Positions 21,195 to 27,844 of a stretch of 27,844 bases of DNA are shown here, piece by piece; the stretch's first letter is position 1; the number at the start of each line of letters is the position of its first letter. Source of the stretch: JBBRUG01 sp038247995. GTDB taxonomy: Bacteria; Chloroflexota; Chloroflexia; Chloroflexales; Chloroflexaceae. A program made the translations under genes and the position numbers. Location of the stretch: contig JBBRUG010000032.1 of assembly GCA_038247995.1 (NCBI GenBank), forward strand, positions 1 through 27,844, written 5' to 3'. The notes beneath the pieces were generated by a model, which was given only the letters and a program-made list of their open reading frames with translations, was not told where the DNA came from and did not search any database.

Positions 21195-23528
21195 ATGCAG
21201 GAGCTTACCAGCATTCAATGGTACGGGGTCTGGACGGTGCTTGGCGTATCGATTTTCGGCATTGTGTATGCTTTTTTCCTGCGTAGCCAGGTTATGGCGC
21301 AGGACAAAGGCACGCCGAAGATGCAGGAAGTCTGGGGCTTTATCAAGGATGGCGCAAACGCCTACCTAAGCCAGCAGTTCCGTACGATTGCGATTCTGAT
21401 TGCCGTCCTGACGTTTGTGCTTGGCGCCAGTGTGTATGTTATTCCACCCACCACCGAAGCCGTTGAGCGCTTCGGGAGTGCCGAAGCGGCCACGCTCTGG
21501 GTGGCCATTGGCCGCGCCGTGGCCTTCCTGATGGGCTCGATTTTTAGTTACACTGTGGGCTTCGTAGGTATGAGCGTCGCCGTCGAGGCCAATGTGCGGG
21601 TGGCCGCTGCAGCGCGTAAGGGCTACAACCCGGCGCTTCAAATTGCCTATAAGTCCGGCTCCGTCACCGGTATGCTTACCGTCGGTCTGGGCCTGCTCGG
21701 CGGTACGCTGATCTTCATCGTCTTCGGCATCGCCGCGCCTGATGCCCTGCTCGGCTTTGGCTTCGGTGGTTCGCTGATTGCGCTCTTTATGCGCGTCGGT
21801 GGCGGAATTTATACCAAGGCCGCCGATGTCGGCGCCGACCTGGTGGGTAAGGTTGAGGCCGGCATCCCCGAGGACGATCCGCGCAATGCAGCCGTCATCG
21901 CTGACCTGGTAGGCGACAATGTTGGCGACTGCGCCGGTATGGCCGCCGATGTCTTCGAGAGCTTCGAAGTCACCCTCATCTCCGCGCTGATTCTTGGCCT
22001 AGTGCTTGGTGATGCCGTGTCCGGCACGATCGGCGATGGACAGTACGACCTGCGCTTTATTATCTTCCCGCTTGTGCTGCGCGCAATCGGCGTGATCGCC
22101 TCGGTGATCGGCAACTTCTTCGTCAGCACCGACGAGCGCCGCCGCAACGCGATGGCCGCGATGAACCGCGGCTTCTACATCGCTGCGGGCCTGGCTGTGA
22201 CTGCTTCCGCCCTCGTCACACCGCTCTTTATGCGCGATGAGGCCACCGGCATCGTCGATTGGCGGCCCTTCTTCGCTACCGTCTCCGGTGTCGTGCTCGC
22301 AATTGTGCTCGACAAGCTCACCGAGTACTTCACCAGCACCCACTATAGCCCGGTGAAGGAGACGTCGCGCGCCTCGCAAACCGGTGCAGCCACAAACATC
22401 CTTTCCGGCCTGGCCTTAGGTATGGAATCAAGCGTCTGGGCCGCGCTCGTAATCGCCGGTTCGATCTTCAGTTCAGTGCTGATCTTTACCGGCTACTCGG
22501 CTGATCCGATCATCACCTTCACCGCTGTGCTGTACGGTGTCGCCCTCACCGGGATCGGCATGCTGCTACTCACCGGCAACACGCTCTCGATGGACAGCTT
22601 CGGCCCGATCTCGGACAACGCGAACGGCATCGGCGAGATGGCCGGGCTCGATAAGAACGCCCGCAACGTCATGGACGACCTCGACGCTGTGGGCAACACG
22701 ACGAAGGCTGTCACCAAGGGCATTGCAATCGGTTCGGCGGTGATCGCGGCGGTAGCGCTCTTTGGTTCATACCTTACCGATGTGAACAAGGTGCAGCAGC
22801 AGTTAATTGATTCCGGCGAACAAGGCGTAGAATTGCTCACTGGCATCAACGTCGCCTCACCGCCCGTTTTCATTGGCTTGTTGATCGGCGGCGCGGTGCC
22901 ATTTCTCTTCTCGGCGCTTACCATTCGCGCTGTATCGCGTGCTGCCGCCCAGATCGTCAATGAGGTGCGGCGCCAGTTCCGTATTCCCGGCATTATGGAA
23001 GGCACTAAAACGCCCGATTATGCCCGCGCGGTGAGCATTAGCACAATGGCTGCGCAGAAAGAATTGATCAGCCTGGGCATTATTGCGGTGATGGTGCCGA
23101 TTCTGGTTGGCTTCTTGCTTGGCGTTGAGGCGCTGGGCGGCTTCCTGGCCGGAATTATTCTCTCCGGGCAACTCATGGCCGTCTTCCAGTCGAACGCCGG
23201 CGGCGCATGGGACAACGCCAAGAAGTACATCGAAGAGGGCAACTTCGGCGGCAAGCATAGCGAACCGCACAAGGCCGCCGTGGTCGGCGATACCGTTGGC
23301 GACCCGCTGAAGGACACGGCCGGCCCGGCGCTCAACCCGATGATCAAAGTGATCAACCTGGTGGCCCTGATCGTCGCCCCGATCGTTGTTACGGTCGAGC
23401 CAGGCAACCCAGTCGTACTGGGCGGAATGGTCGTCTGCGCTGTGGCGCTGGTCTGGGCGATCTGGCAGAGCAAGCGTGAAGGCCAGCAATTGAACGAGCC
23501 AACCCAGGCGCCGGCCAGCGCCGATTAA
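21195..23528 (+). CDS. hppA: Membrane-bound proton-translocating pyrophosphatase, K+-independent type
   Basis: 777 residues with about 16 membrane helices. It couples pyrophosphate hydrolysis to H+ pumping, saving energy from biosynthetic PPi. Core motifs: DVGADLVGKVEAGIPEDDPR (211-230), then DNVGDCAGMAADVFESF; the GNTTKAV segment (500-506); and GDTVGDPLKDTAGPALNP near the C terminus. All Mg-PPi-binding Asp clusters are present. Lys504, where K+-dependent enzymes have Ala, marks the K+-independent class. AAGGAG stands seven bases before ATG 21195. It has its own promoter and a hairpin at the 3' end, so it is monocistronic. Confidence 0.97.
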   Translation: MQELTSIQWYGVWTVLGVSIFGIVYAFFLRSQVMAQDKGTPKMQEVWGFIKDGANAYLSQQFRTIAILIAVLTFVLGASVYVIPPTTEAVERFGSAEAATLWVAIGRAVAFLMGSIFSYTVGFVGMSVAVEANVRVAAAARKGYNPALQIAYKSGSVTGMLTVGLGLLGGTLIFIVFGIAAPDALLGFGFGGSLIALFMRVGGGIYTKAADVGADLVGKVEAGIPEDDPRNAAVIADLVGDNVGDCAGMAADVFESFEVTLISALILGLVLGDAVSGTIGDGQYDLRFIIFPLVLRAIGVIASVIGNFFVSTDERRRNAMAAMNRGFYIAAGLAVTASALVTPLFMRDEATGIVDWRPFFATVSGVVLAIVLDKLTEYFTSTHYSPVKETSRASQTGAATNILSGLALGMESSVWAALVIAGSIFSSVLIFTGYSADPIITFTAVLYGVALTGIGMLLLTGNTLSMDSFGPISDNANGIGEMAGLDKNARNVMDDLDAVGNTTKAVTKGIAIGSAVIAAVALFGSYLTDVNKVQQQLIDSGEQGVELLTGINVASPPVFIGLLIGGAVPFLFSALTIRAVSRAAAQIVNEVRRQFRIPGIMEGTKTPDYARAVSISTMAAQKELISLGIIAVMVPILVGFLLGVEALGGFLAGIILSGQLMAVFQSNAGGAWDNAKKYIEEGNFGGKHSEPHKAAVVGDTVGDPLKDTAGPALNPMIKVINLVALIVAPIVVTVEPGNPVVLGGMVVCAVALVWAIWQSKREGQQLNEPTQAPASAD

Positions 23529-23536
23529 TTGTCCGT

Positions 23537-23583
23537 TTTTGGGGTGCGTCTTGACCGCTTCGCGGTCAAGACACACCCCAAAA
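23537..23583 (+). terminator. Long stem-loop after hppA
   Basis: About 22 bp of pairing with one mismatch (TTTTGGGGTG...GACCGC-TTC-GCGGTC...CACCCCAAAA). The A-tract is part of the stem, so no U tail follows on either strand, but the position right after the stop suggests transcript ending or 3' protection. Confidence 0.7.
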
Positions 23584-23625
23584 GACTCCTTACAATTCTG
23601 TTACTACAATTGATCGTATTTCGGC

Positions 23626-23631
23626 TATAAT
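23626..23631 (+). promoter_or_regulatory. Putative -10 box (TATAAT) of the coiled-coil gene
   Basis: GGCTATAATAGACG, about 63 bp before the GTG start; the -35 is not convincing. Confidence 0.5.
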
Positions 23632-23693
23632 AGACGCGCACGCTGATCGTTCGTGCCACGTACAGCTACCCACCGATCGAAGGGGTCTCTCTT

Positions 23694-24206
23694 GTGAGCG
23701 AGCGCTTCTCACCCCTGACCCAACGCGTCCGCCGGATTTTAAGCAATGCGCCGTCCACCATCGATCTGAAGCATCGGAATGGTCGGATAAGCCTTCAGCT
23801 CCCCGCGCCGAGTATGCGCCGGAGTGATCCACGCCTCACCTTTGATGCACGTTTGGCCCGCTTGAATGGCCTGATCGAAGAATTACGGCTTGCCGATCAT
23901 CAGCGTGAAGCGGAATTGTGCGTCTTACGCGAACAACTCCGGGCCAGCCGCCAAGTTGCCCGCCGCGAAGTTTCGCGTAACCTGCTGCCCTTGCTTGCCG
24001 AGGTAGATCTCCTGCTTGCGCTCGGCCGAACGCTCCTTGATCCACCGCCCCCACTGCCGCCAACTACGCTCTTTGAACGGATGCGCGCCCGCGTAAATGC
24101 CGCTCAACCAGCGCAACAACCGCCGACTGCGCTTGTCGTCTGGCTCGATACACTCAACCGCTTACGCAGCCGAATTGTTGCGCTGGTTGAGGATGAGGTG
24201 TGCTAG
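23694..24206 (+). CDS. Unrecognised coiled-coil protein with a GrpE-like stretch
   Basis: 170 residues starting at GTG 23694. Basic N terminus (about 1-45, Arg/Pro-rich), a coiled coil (about 50-95: ARLARLNGLIEELRLADHQR, then CVLREQLRASRQVARREVS), a helix LLPLLAEVDLLLALGRTLLD that recalls the dimer helix region of GrpE, a Pro-rich break (PPPPLPPTT), and a final helix. It lacks the C-terminal beta domain of GrpE, so I do not call it a nucleotide exchange factor. It is cytoplasmic, with no membrane segment. It converges with the cysteine desulfurase gene, with 32 bp between their ends. Confidence 0.65.
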   Translation: MSERFSPLTQRVRRILSNAPSTIDLKHRNGRISLQLPAPSMRRSDPRLTFDARLARLNGLIEELRLADHQREAELCVLREQLRASRQVARREVSRNLLPLLAEVDLLLALGRTLLDPPPPLPPTTLFERMRARVNAAQPAQQPPTALVVWLDTLNRLRSRIVALVEDEVC

Positions 24207-24238
24207 CAACCCTTTGGCACTGCACCATACTTGAGCTT

Positions 24239-25417
24239 TTAAGCCGCCAAGGCGCCGCATGGGGTTACTTCGCGCAGACGCCCAATCAACGCAGGCAACC
24301 TGGCGATCACATATTCGATATCCTCTTCGGTAGTGCCCTGGCCAAGTGAGAAGCGTAACGAGCCAACCGCAGCATCGGTGTCGAGGCCCATAGCCAGAAG
24401 GACATGCGATGGTTCGAGCGATCCGCTACTACAGGCGCTGCCACTACTAGCACAAATACCGGCCTGGTCAAGCAACAACAGGACGCTCTCGCTCTCCACA
24501 CAGGCGAAGCTGAAATTGGCGTTATTAGGCAGGCGCAACACATGGTGGCCGTTCAAACTACTGAGCGGAACATTGTGCAGCACGCCCTCGATCAGACGAT
24601 TGCGTAAGGCAGTCATTGCCGCCGCATGGTACGGACGGCGCTCTTCAGCAAGCATCAGCGCTGTGGCCATCCCGACAATACCCGGCACATTCTCGGTACC
24701 TGCCCGCCGCCGACGCTCCTGCCCCCCACCGTTGATCTGCGGCAACAGCGGTGTTCCGTGGCGTACATAGAGCAAGCCAACACCCTTCGGCCCATAAAAC
24801 TTATGCGCCGTCAGGGTCAATAAGTCAACATTTAAGGTCGTTACGTCAAGCGGAAGAAAACCCGGCGCTTGCACAGCATCGGTGTGCAGCAGTACGCCAT
24901 GCTCACGGCAGATGGCGCCCAATTCGGCAATTGGTTGGATCGTGCCGACTTCATTATTCGCATACATAATTGAAACGAGCACAGTATCAGAGCGCAAAGC
25001 CGCCTGGAGATCAGCCGGGCGCACCAACCCATCCGCGTCAACCGGCAGCACTGTAAGCTCGAAGCCGTCTTGAACTAGATACTCGCAGGCATGCAGCACC
25101 GCATGATGCTCGATCGCGCTGGTGATAATATGCGCCCCGCGCCCACGGCGACGCTGTTCAAATGCTACGCCCTTGATTGCCAGATTATTGCTTTCGCTAC
25201 CGCCGCCGGTGAAAATGATCTCTTTGCGCGCACAATTTAGCACCAGCGCAACGTGCTCACGGGCATCGTCGAGTGCCTGCAAAGCCATGCGGCCCGGCTG
25301 GTGAATACTCGATGGATTGCCGGGCGTGGCACTAAAATAGGGCAGCATTGCCGCCAATACCTGTGGATCAACCGGGGTTGTTGCCGCATGATCAAGGTAA
25401 ACCGAACGATTGCTCAT
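24239..25417 (-). CDS. Cysteine desulfurase (NifS/IscS family)
   Basis: 392 residues, a PLP enzyme of aminotransferase class V. It removes sulfur from cysteine as a persulfide for Fe-S clusters or thio-modified tRNA. The PLP lysine is Lys206 in LTAHKFYGPKG. The active-site Cys329 lies in SSGSACSSG. The N terminus YLDHAATTPVDP and TGGGSESNNLAIKG are typical of the family. I choose ATG 25417, with AGGAG eight bases upstream; the GTG at 25426 adds three residues. No iscU/sufU or tRNA-thiolase gene is adjacent, so IscS, NifS and a tRNA-thiolation role cannot be told apart. Confidence 0.95.
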   Translation of the reverse strand: MSNRSVYLDHAATTPVDPQVLAAMLPYFSATPGNPSSIHQPGRMALQALDDAREHVALVLNCARKEIIFTGGGSESNNLAIKGVAFEQRRRGRGAHIITSAIEHHAVLHACEYLVQDGFELTVLPVDADGLVRPADLQAALRSDTVLVSIMYANNEVGTIQPIAELGAICREHGVLLHTDAVQAPGFLPLDVTTLNVDLLTLTAHKFYGPKGVGLLYVRHGTPLLPQINGGGQERRRRAGTENVPGIVGMATALMLAEERRPYHAAAMTALRNRLIEGVLHNVPLSSLNGHHVLRLPNNANFSFACVESESVLLLLDQAGICASSGSACSSGSLEPSHVLLAMGLDTDAAVGSLRFSLGQGTTEEDIEYVIARLPALIGRLREVTPCGALAA

Positions 25418-25629
25418 CGGACGCACTCCTGATGCTAGAATGGGCCGGATGCGAATGCAAAATTATGAATGCAGAATGTCCAACAGAGCGCCTATTGATG
25501 CCCAAGGCCCGCTTTGATCAGTATAGCATAGGCGCTTTATCTGGTGGTATGAGCCAACAGAGGGTATGTAATCAGCACGCAAAGCGAACACATGTTCCAT
25601 TAACTATTGACACCATTGCAGGATGGATG

Positions 25630-25654
25630 TGGGAAAGTGTGGGATAACGTGGGA
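25630..25654 (+). promoter_or_regulatory. Three TGGGA repeats at exact 10-bp spacing (MraZ-box-like)
   Basis: TGGGA at 25630, 25640 and 25650 is separated by AAGTG and TAACG, each preceded by G or T. This is the TGGGN-N5 triple direct repeat described for MraZ binding upstream of dcw clusters. It lies 31 bp before the -35 of the Yip1 gene. No mraZ or cell-wall gene is in the window. Confidence 0.6.
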
Positions 25655-25685
25655 TAAACGGTGCGAGATGTGTAAAGTAAAGGAG

Positions 25686-25713
25686 TTCACAGGTTACGGC
25701 TTGCGAGTATAAT
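25686..25713 (+). promoter_or_regulatory. Promoter of the Yip1-family gene
   Basis: TTCACA (25686-25691), a 16-bp spacer, TATAAT (25708-25713). The leader would be about 80 nt. Confidence 0.75.
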
Positions 25714-25802
25714 AAAAGGTGCAACGTTTGCCGCTGACATACGTATGATCATGTGATCGTCCGCAATCTGTAACAAACAGCGGCATAAAAGGAGGCCCCA
25801 CG

Positions 25803-26378
25803 ATGTCCATGACGCAGCAGGTTTCAATCCCGGAGATGGTCAACCAGAGTCGCGCGATCATCACCAGTCCCAGCGTCGCCACATTCGAACGGTACGAACG
25901 GCACGGCAACCTCACCAATGCGGCAATTTACGTGGCCATTGCGGCGGTAATCGTCGGGATTCTGAACATCTTCTCGGGTGGCATTGGCGGGCTCATTCTT
26001 GGCCTCGTTAACTCGTTGTTGGGTTTCTTCGTCTTTACCGGGCTGGTCTATTTTGTCGGCCAGCGCCTGTTCAACGGCACCGGCAACTGGGATGAAGTCT
26101 CCTATACCTTCGCGCTCTTCTGGGCCCCGCTCGCCGTTGTAGGCGGCCTCCTCGGCTTGCTGTCGGCTGTTCCGGTACTGGGTTTCCTGGCCGGGCTGGC
26201 GGCCCTGATCATGCTTGTTGTACAGGCCTACTTCGGCTACCTGGCCGTTCAGTCGAGTATGAATATTACCGACCAGGGTAAGGCGATCGGCACCCTGGTG
26301 CTGGCCGTGATCGGCATGTTCGTGTTCTACACCGTCATCGCGATTATCCTGTCGCCGCTCTTGCTGCTCTTCGCCTAA
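25803..26378 (+). CDS. Yip1-domain integral membrane protein
   Basis: 191 residues. A soluble N terminus of about 38 residues, with the family-like VNQSRAIITSPSVATFERYE, then about five membrane helices (from about 39 to the end). Bacterial Yip1-domain proteins are poorly understood membrane proteins; no enzymatic motif is present. The start is firm (AAGGAGG eight bases before the ATG). Regulation may be unusual: an MraZ-like array lies upstream of its promoter, which hints at a link to envelope growth or division, as inference only. Confidence 0.83.
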   Translation: MSMTQQVSIPEMVNQSRAIITSPSVATFERYERHGNLTNAAIYVAIAAVIVGILNIFSGGIGGLILGLVNSLLGFFVFTGLVYFVGQRLFNGTGNWDEVSYTFALFWAPLAVVGGLLGLLSAVPVLGFLAGLAALIMLVVQAYFGYLAVQSSMNITDQGKAIGTLVLAVIGMFVFYTVIAIILSPLLLLFA

Positions 26379-26426
26379 GGACGTCACACCACCGGCTTAG
26401 CCCATCCCGATGGAATATGGTATGCT

Positions 26427-26467
26427 TCAGCGCGGCGCCCAGGGTGGGTGGCCGCGCTGAGGTTTTT
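26427..26467 (+). terminator. Stem-loop plus T run directly before the nuclease gene
   Basis: TCAGCGCGGC (26427-26436) pairs exactly with GCCGCGCTGA (26451-26460), then GG and TTTTT (26463-26467). It reads as the terminator of the Yip1 gene. Yet it ends five bases before the nuclease ATG and contains its likely ribosome site (GAGG), so it may also limit expression of that gene. Confidence 0.8.
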
Positions 26468-26471
26468 GCCT

Positions 26472-27707
26472 ATGATTCGCATGCTCCATCTCGCCGATCT
26501 GCATATCGGCGTTGAGAATTACGGGAAGCTCGATCCGACGACCGGCCTGCACACGCGCCTGCAGGATTACCTGGCCCGCTTCGATGAGGCGATCAGCGTC
26601 GGCCTCGATCACGAAGTTGATCTGGTGCTGATTGCCGGCGATATTTATAAGAATCGCACCCCCAATCCAACCCATCAACGCGAGTTTGCCCGCCGCATCA
26701 CCCGGCTGCGCGAGGCCGGTGTGCCGACGTTTATCATCACCGGCAACCACGACATTTCACCATCCATGGGCCGTGCGCACTCGGTCGAGATCTTCGAGGC
26801 GCTTGGCGTCACCAACATTACGATCGCCGACCGCCCGAAGCTGCACATCGTCGCCACGCGATCCGGCCCGCTCCAGATCCTTGCCTTGCCGTGGGTTACT
26901 CGCCACAACCTCATGGGTCGCGAGGAGTTACGCGGGGCTACCTTCGCTGAGATCGACTATGAACTGCGGCGGCGCCTGGAACGCTTTGTGATCGATACCG
27001 CCGCCAAGCTCGACCCGAGCATGCCCACGGTGCTGGCCTTCCACGGCAGCGTCGATGGCGCGCAGGTTGGCGCCGAGCGCGCAATGACGCTGGGGCAAGA
27101 TCTGGTGCTGCCGCGCAGCGTGCTGGCTCAGCCAAACATCGCTTATGTCGCCCTGGGGCATATCCACAAACATCAGGCGCTGGGCGCCAACCCACCGCTC
27201 GTCTACCCCGGCAGCATCGAGCGGGTCGATTTTGGTGAACGCGCCGAGCCGAAGGGCTGCGTACTGGTCGAACTGGAGCCGGGCAATGCGCGCTGGCGTT
27301 TTATGGAGCTTGCAGCACGGCCGTTTGTGAGTATCGAGGCCGATGTGCGCAACAGTTCCGACCCGCTGGGCATGGTACGCACGCTGATTGGGCGCCACGA
27401 ACTAGGCACGGCGATCGTACGCGTCGAGCTACAGGCCACCCGCGAACAACGCGGCCAGCTCCGCGAAGAAGATCTGCGCCGCGCCCTGGAAGATGCCGGT
27501 GCGTTCCATATTGCCGCCGTGATCGTGAATGTCGAGCGCACGGCGCGCCGCCGCATCGCCGGCGCCGAGCAAGAGGCCATGGCCGAACTGTCGCCCCGCC
27601 GCGCCCTGGAGATCTACCTCAACACCCGCCAGCCGCCGCTCCCCCCCGAGCGCATCAGCGCCCTGCTCACCGCCGCCGATGAACTGATCGCGGAAGAAGG
27701 CGTGTAA
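26472..27707 (+). CDS. SbcD/Mre11-type DNA repair exonuclease
   Basis: 411 residues. The metallophosphoesterase domain (about 1-270) has all metal motifs: Asp9/His11 (LADLHIG), Asp57 (AGDIY), GNHD near 91-94, AFHGS near 195, and GHIHKH near 230. A capping region and a C-terminal helical tail follow. Mre11/SbcD proteins cut double-stranded DNA ends and hairpins together with a Rad50/SbcC ATPase. No sbcC gene follows before the window ends, so its partner may lie beyond or elsewhere. I start at ATG 26472; the in-frame codon at 26448 lies inside the hairpin. The neighbouring Yip1 gene is unrelated in function. Confidence 0.9.
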   Translation: MIRMLHLADLHIGVENYGKLDPTTGLHTRLQDYLARFDEAISVGLDHEVDLVLIAGDIYKNRTPNPTHQREFARRITRLREAGVPTFIITGNHDISPSMGRAHSVEIFEALGVTNITIADRPKLHIVATRSGPLQILALPWVTRHNLMGREELRGATFAEIDYELRRRLERFVIDTAAKLDPSMPTVLAFHGSVDGAQVGAERAMTLGQDLVLPRSVLAQPNIAYVALGHIHKHQALGANPPLVYPGSIERVDFGERAEPKGCVLVELEPGNARWRFMELAARPFVSIEADVRNSSDPLGMVRTLIGRHELGTAIVRVELQATREQRGQLREEDLRRALEDAGAFHIAAVIVNVERTARRRIAGAEQEAMAELSPRRALEIYLNTRQPPLPPERISALLTAADELIAEEGV

Positions 27708-27746
27708 CTTTTTGCGGTGCGTCGGTGTCTACCTAATTAGGATCAA

Positions 27747-27844
27747 CTGACGACTGCCGACTGCCGACTGACCCCTGCCGACTGCCGACTGACCCCTGCC
27801 GACTGACGACTGACCCCTGCCGACTGACGACTGCCGACTGCCGA
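27747..27844. repeat. Heptanucleotide tandem array, 14 units to the window edge
   Basis: Exactly fourteen 7-bp units in three forms: A = CTGACGA, B = CTGCCGA, C = CTGACCC, in the order A B B C B B C B A C B A B B. It runs off the window. It lies 39 bp past the nuclease stop, and the short gap between holds nothing notable. Confidence 0.95.

Larger units (their letters stand above)
25427..25802. other. 376-bp divergent control region
   Basis: No gene is seen. Toward the desulfurase, minus-strand TATACT (25525-25520) could be a -10. It lies in the loop of a 9-bp inverted repeat, AGCGCCTAT (25487-25495) and ATAGGCGCT (25528-25536). Toward the Yip1 gene lie a TGGGA repeat array (25630-25654) and a promoter (25686-25713), listed separately. 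Confidence 0.55.

Noticed and set aside
23694..24206. GrpE nucleotide exchange factor
   Set aside because: Only one helix resembles GrpE; the C-terminal beta domain and the neighbouring dnaK/dnaJ genes are missing.
25629..25658. DnaA boxes / replication origin
   Set aside because: The reverse strand reads TTATCCCAC, which departs from TTATCCACA at the last three positions, and no dnaA or dnaN is nearby.
27747..27844. CRISPR array
   Set aside because: Units are 7 bp with no unique spacers and no cas genes nearby; the same holds for the AACC-type repeats.

Overview
The window is about 60% G+C and codes densely on both strands. It looks like chromosomal DNA of a filamentous Chloroflexota bacterium (class Chloroflexia, in the neighbourhood of Roseiflexus, Chloroflexus or Kouleothrix). 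That placement is an inference. It rests on the gene mix, the frequent TATAAT/TAGAAT/TACAAT -10 boxes, the Pro/Thr-rich lipoproteins, and the short degenerate tandem repeats (AACCAAAG, GGTTCTCTGGTTCTT and CTGNCNN types) between genes. No phage, transposase or CRISPR array is visible.

Layout. 1-1.8 kb: an acetamidase/formamidase gene cut short by an in-frame amber codon, then a DinB-like protein. 1.9-5.6 kb (minus strand): a tightly coupled five-gene operon: 45-aa membrane protein, calcineurin-like phosphoesterase, lipoprotein, subtilisin-like protease joined through a membrane segment to a cytoplasmic FHA domain, and a CoA-type Nudix hydrolase. 5.8-7.4 kb (minus): a RibD-C-type reductase and a phosphatidylserine decarboxylase homologue with a divergent active-site signature, behind a promoter with a perfect palindrome over its -10 box. 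7.6-11.8 kb: a double-XRE regulator, an S9 peptidase, a tiny HisKA-like protein lacking the phospho-accepting His, and an RRM protein with a structured leader. 11.9-13.6 kb: a Ca2+/Na+ antiporter lying between two gene fossils. One matches the N terminus of the ligase-associated MBL-fold exonuclease. The other is an ATP-dependent DNA ligase with its catalytic core deleted. 13.7-17.4 kb (minus): a SpoIIE-type phosphatase receptor, a cysteinyl-tRNA-synthetase-family protein and two small exported proteins, one probably frameshifted.

17.5-21 kb: a tRNA-Leu(CAA)/tRNA-Pro(CGG) unit and the ffh-rpsP-khpA-rimM translation/export operon. They diverge from two near-consensus promoters whose -35 boxes form a palindrome 5 bp apart. 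21-28 kb: a membrane pyrophosphatase of the K+-independent type, a coiled-coil protein, a cysteine desulfurase, a Yip1-family membrane protein preceded by a perfect MraZ-like repeat array, and an SbcD/Mre11-like nuclease. The window ends inside a pure heptanucleotide repeat array.

The most notable items are the eroded ligase-associated DNA-repair cluster, the FHA-protease operon, the overlapping tRNA/SRP promoters, the alternative hairpins before the RRM gene, and the MraZ-like array outside its usual context. Functional statements are homology calls made by eye from the sequence; no database search was run.
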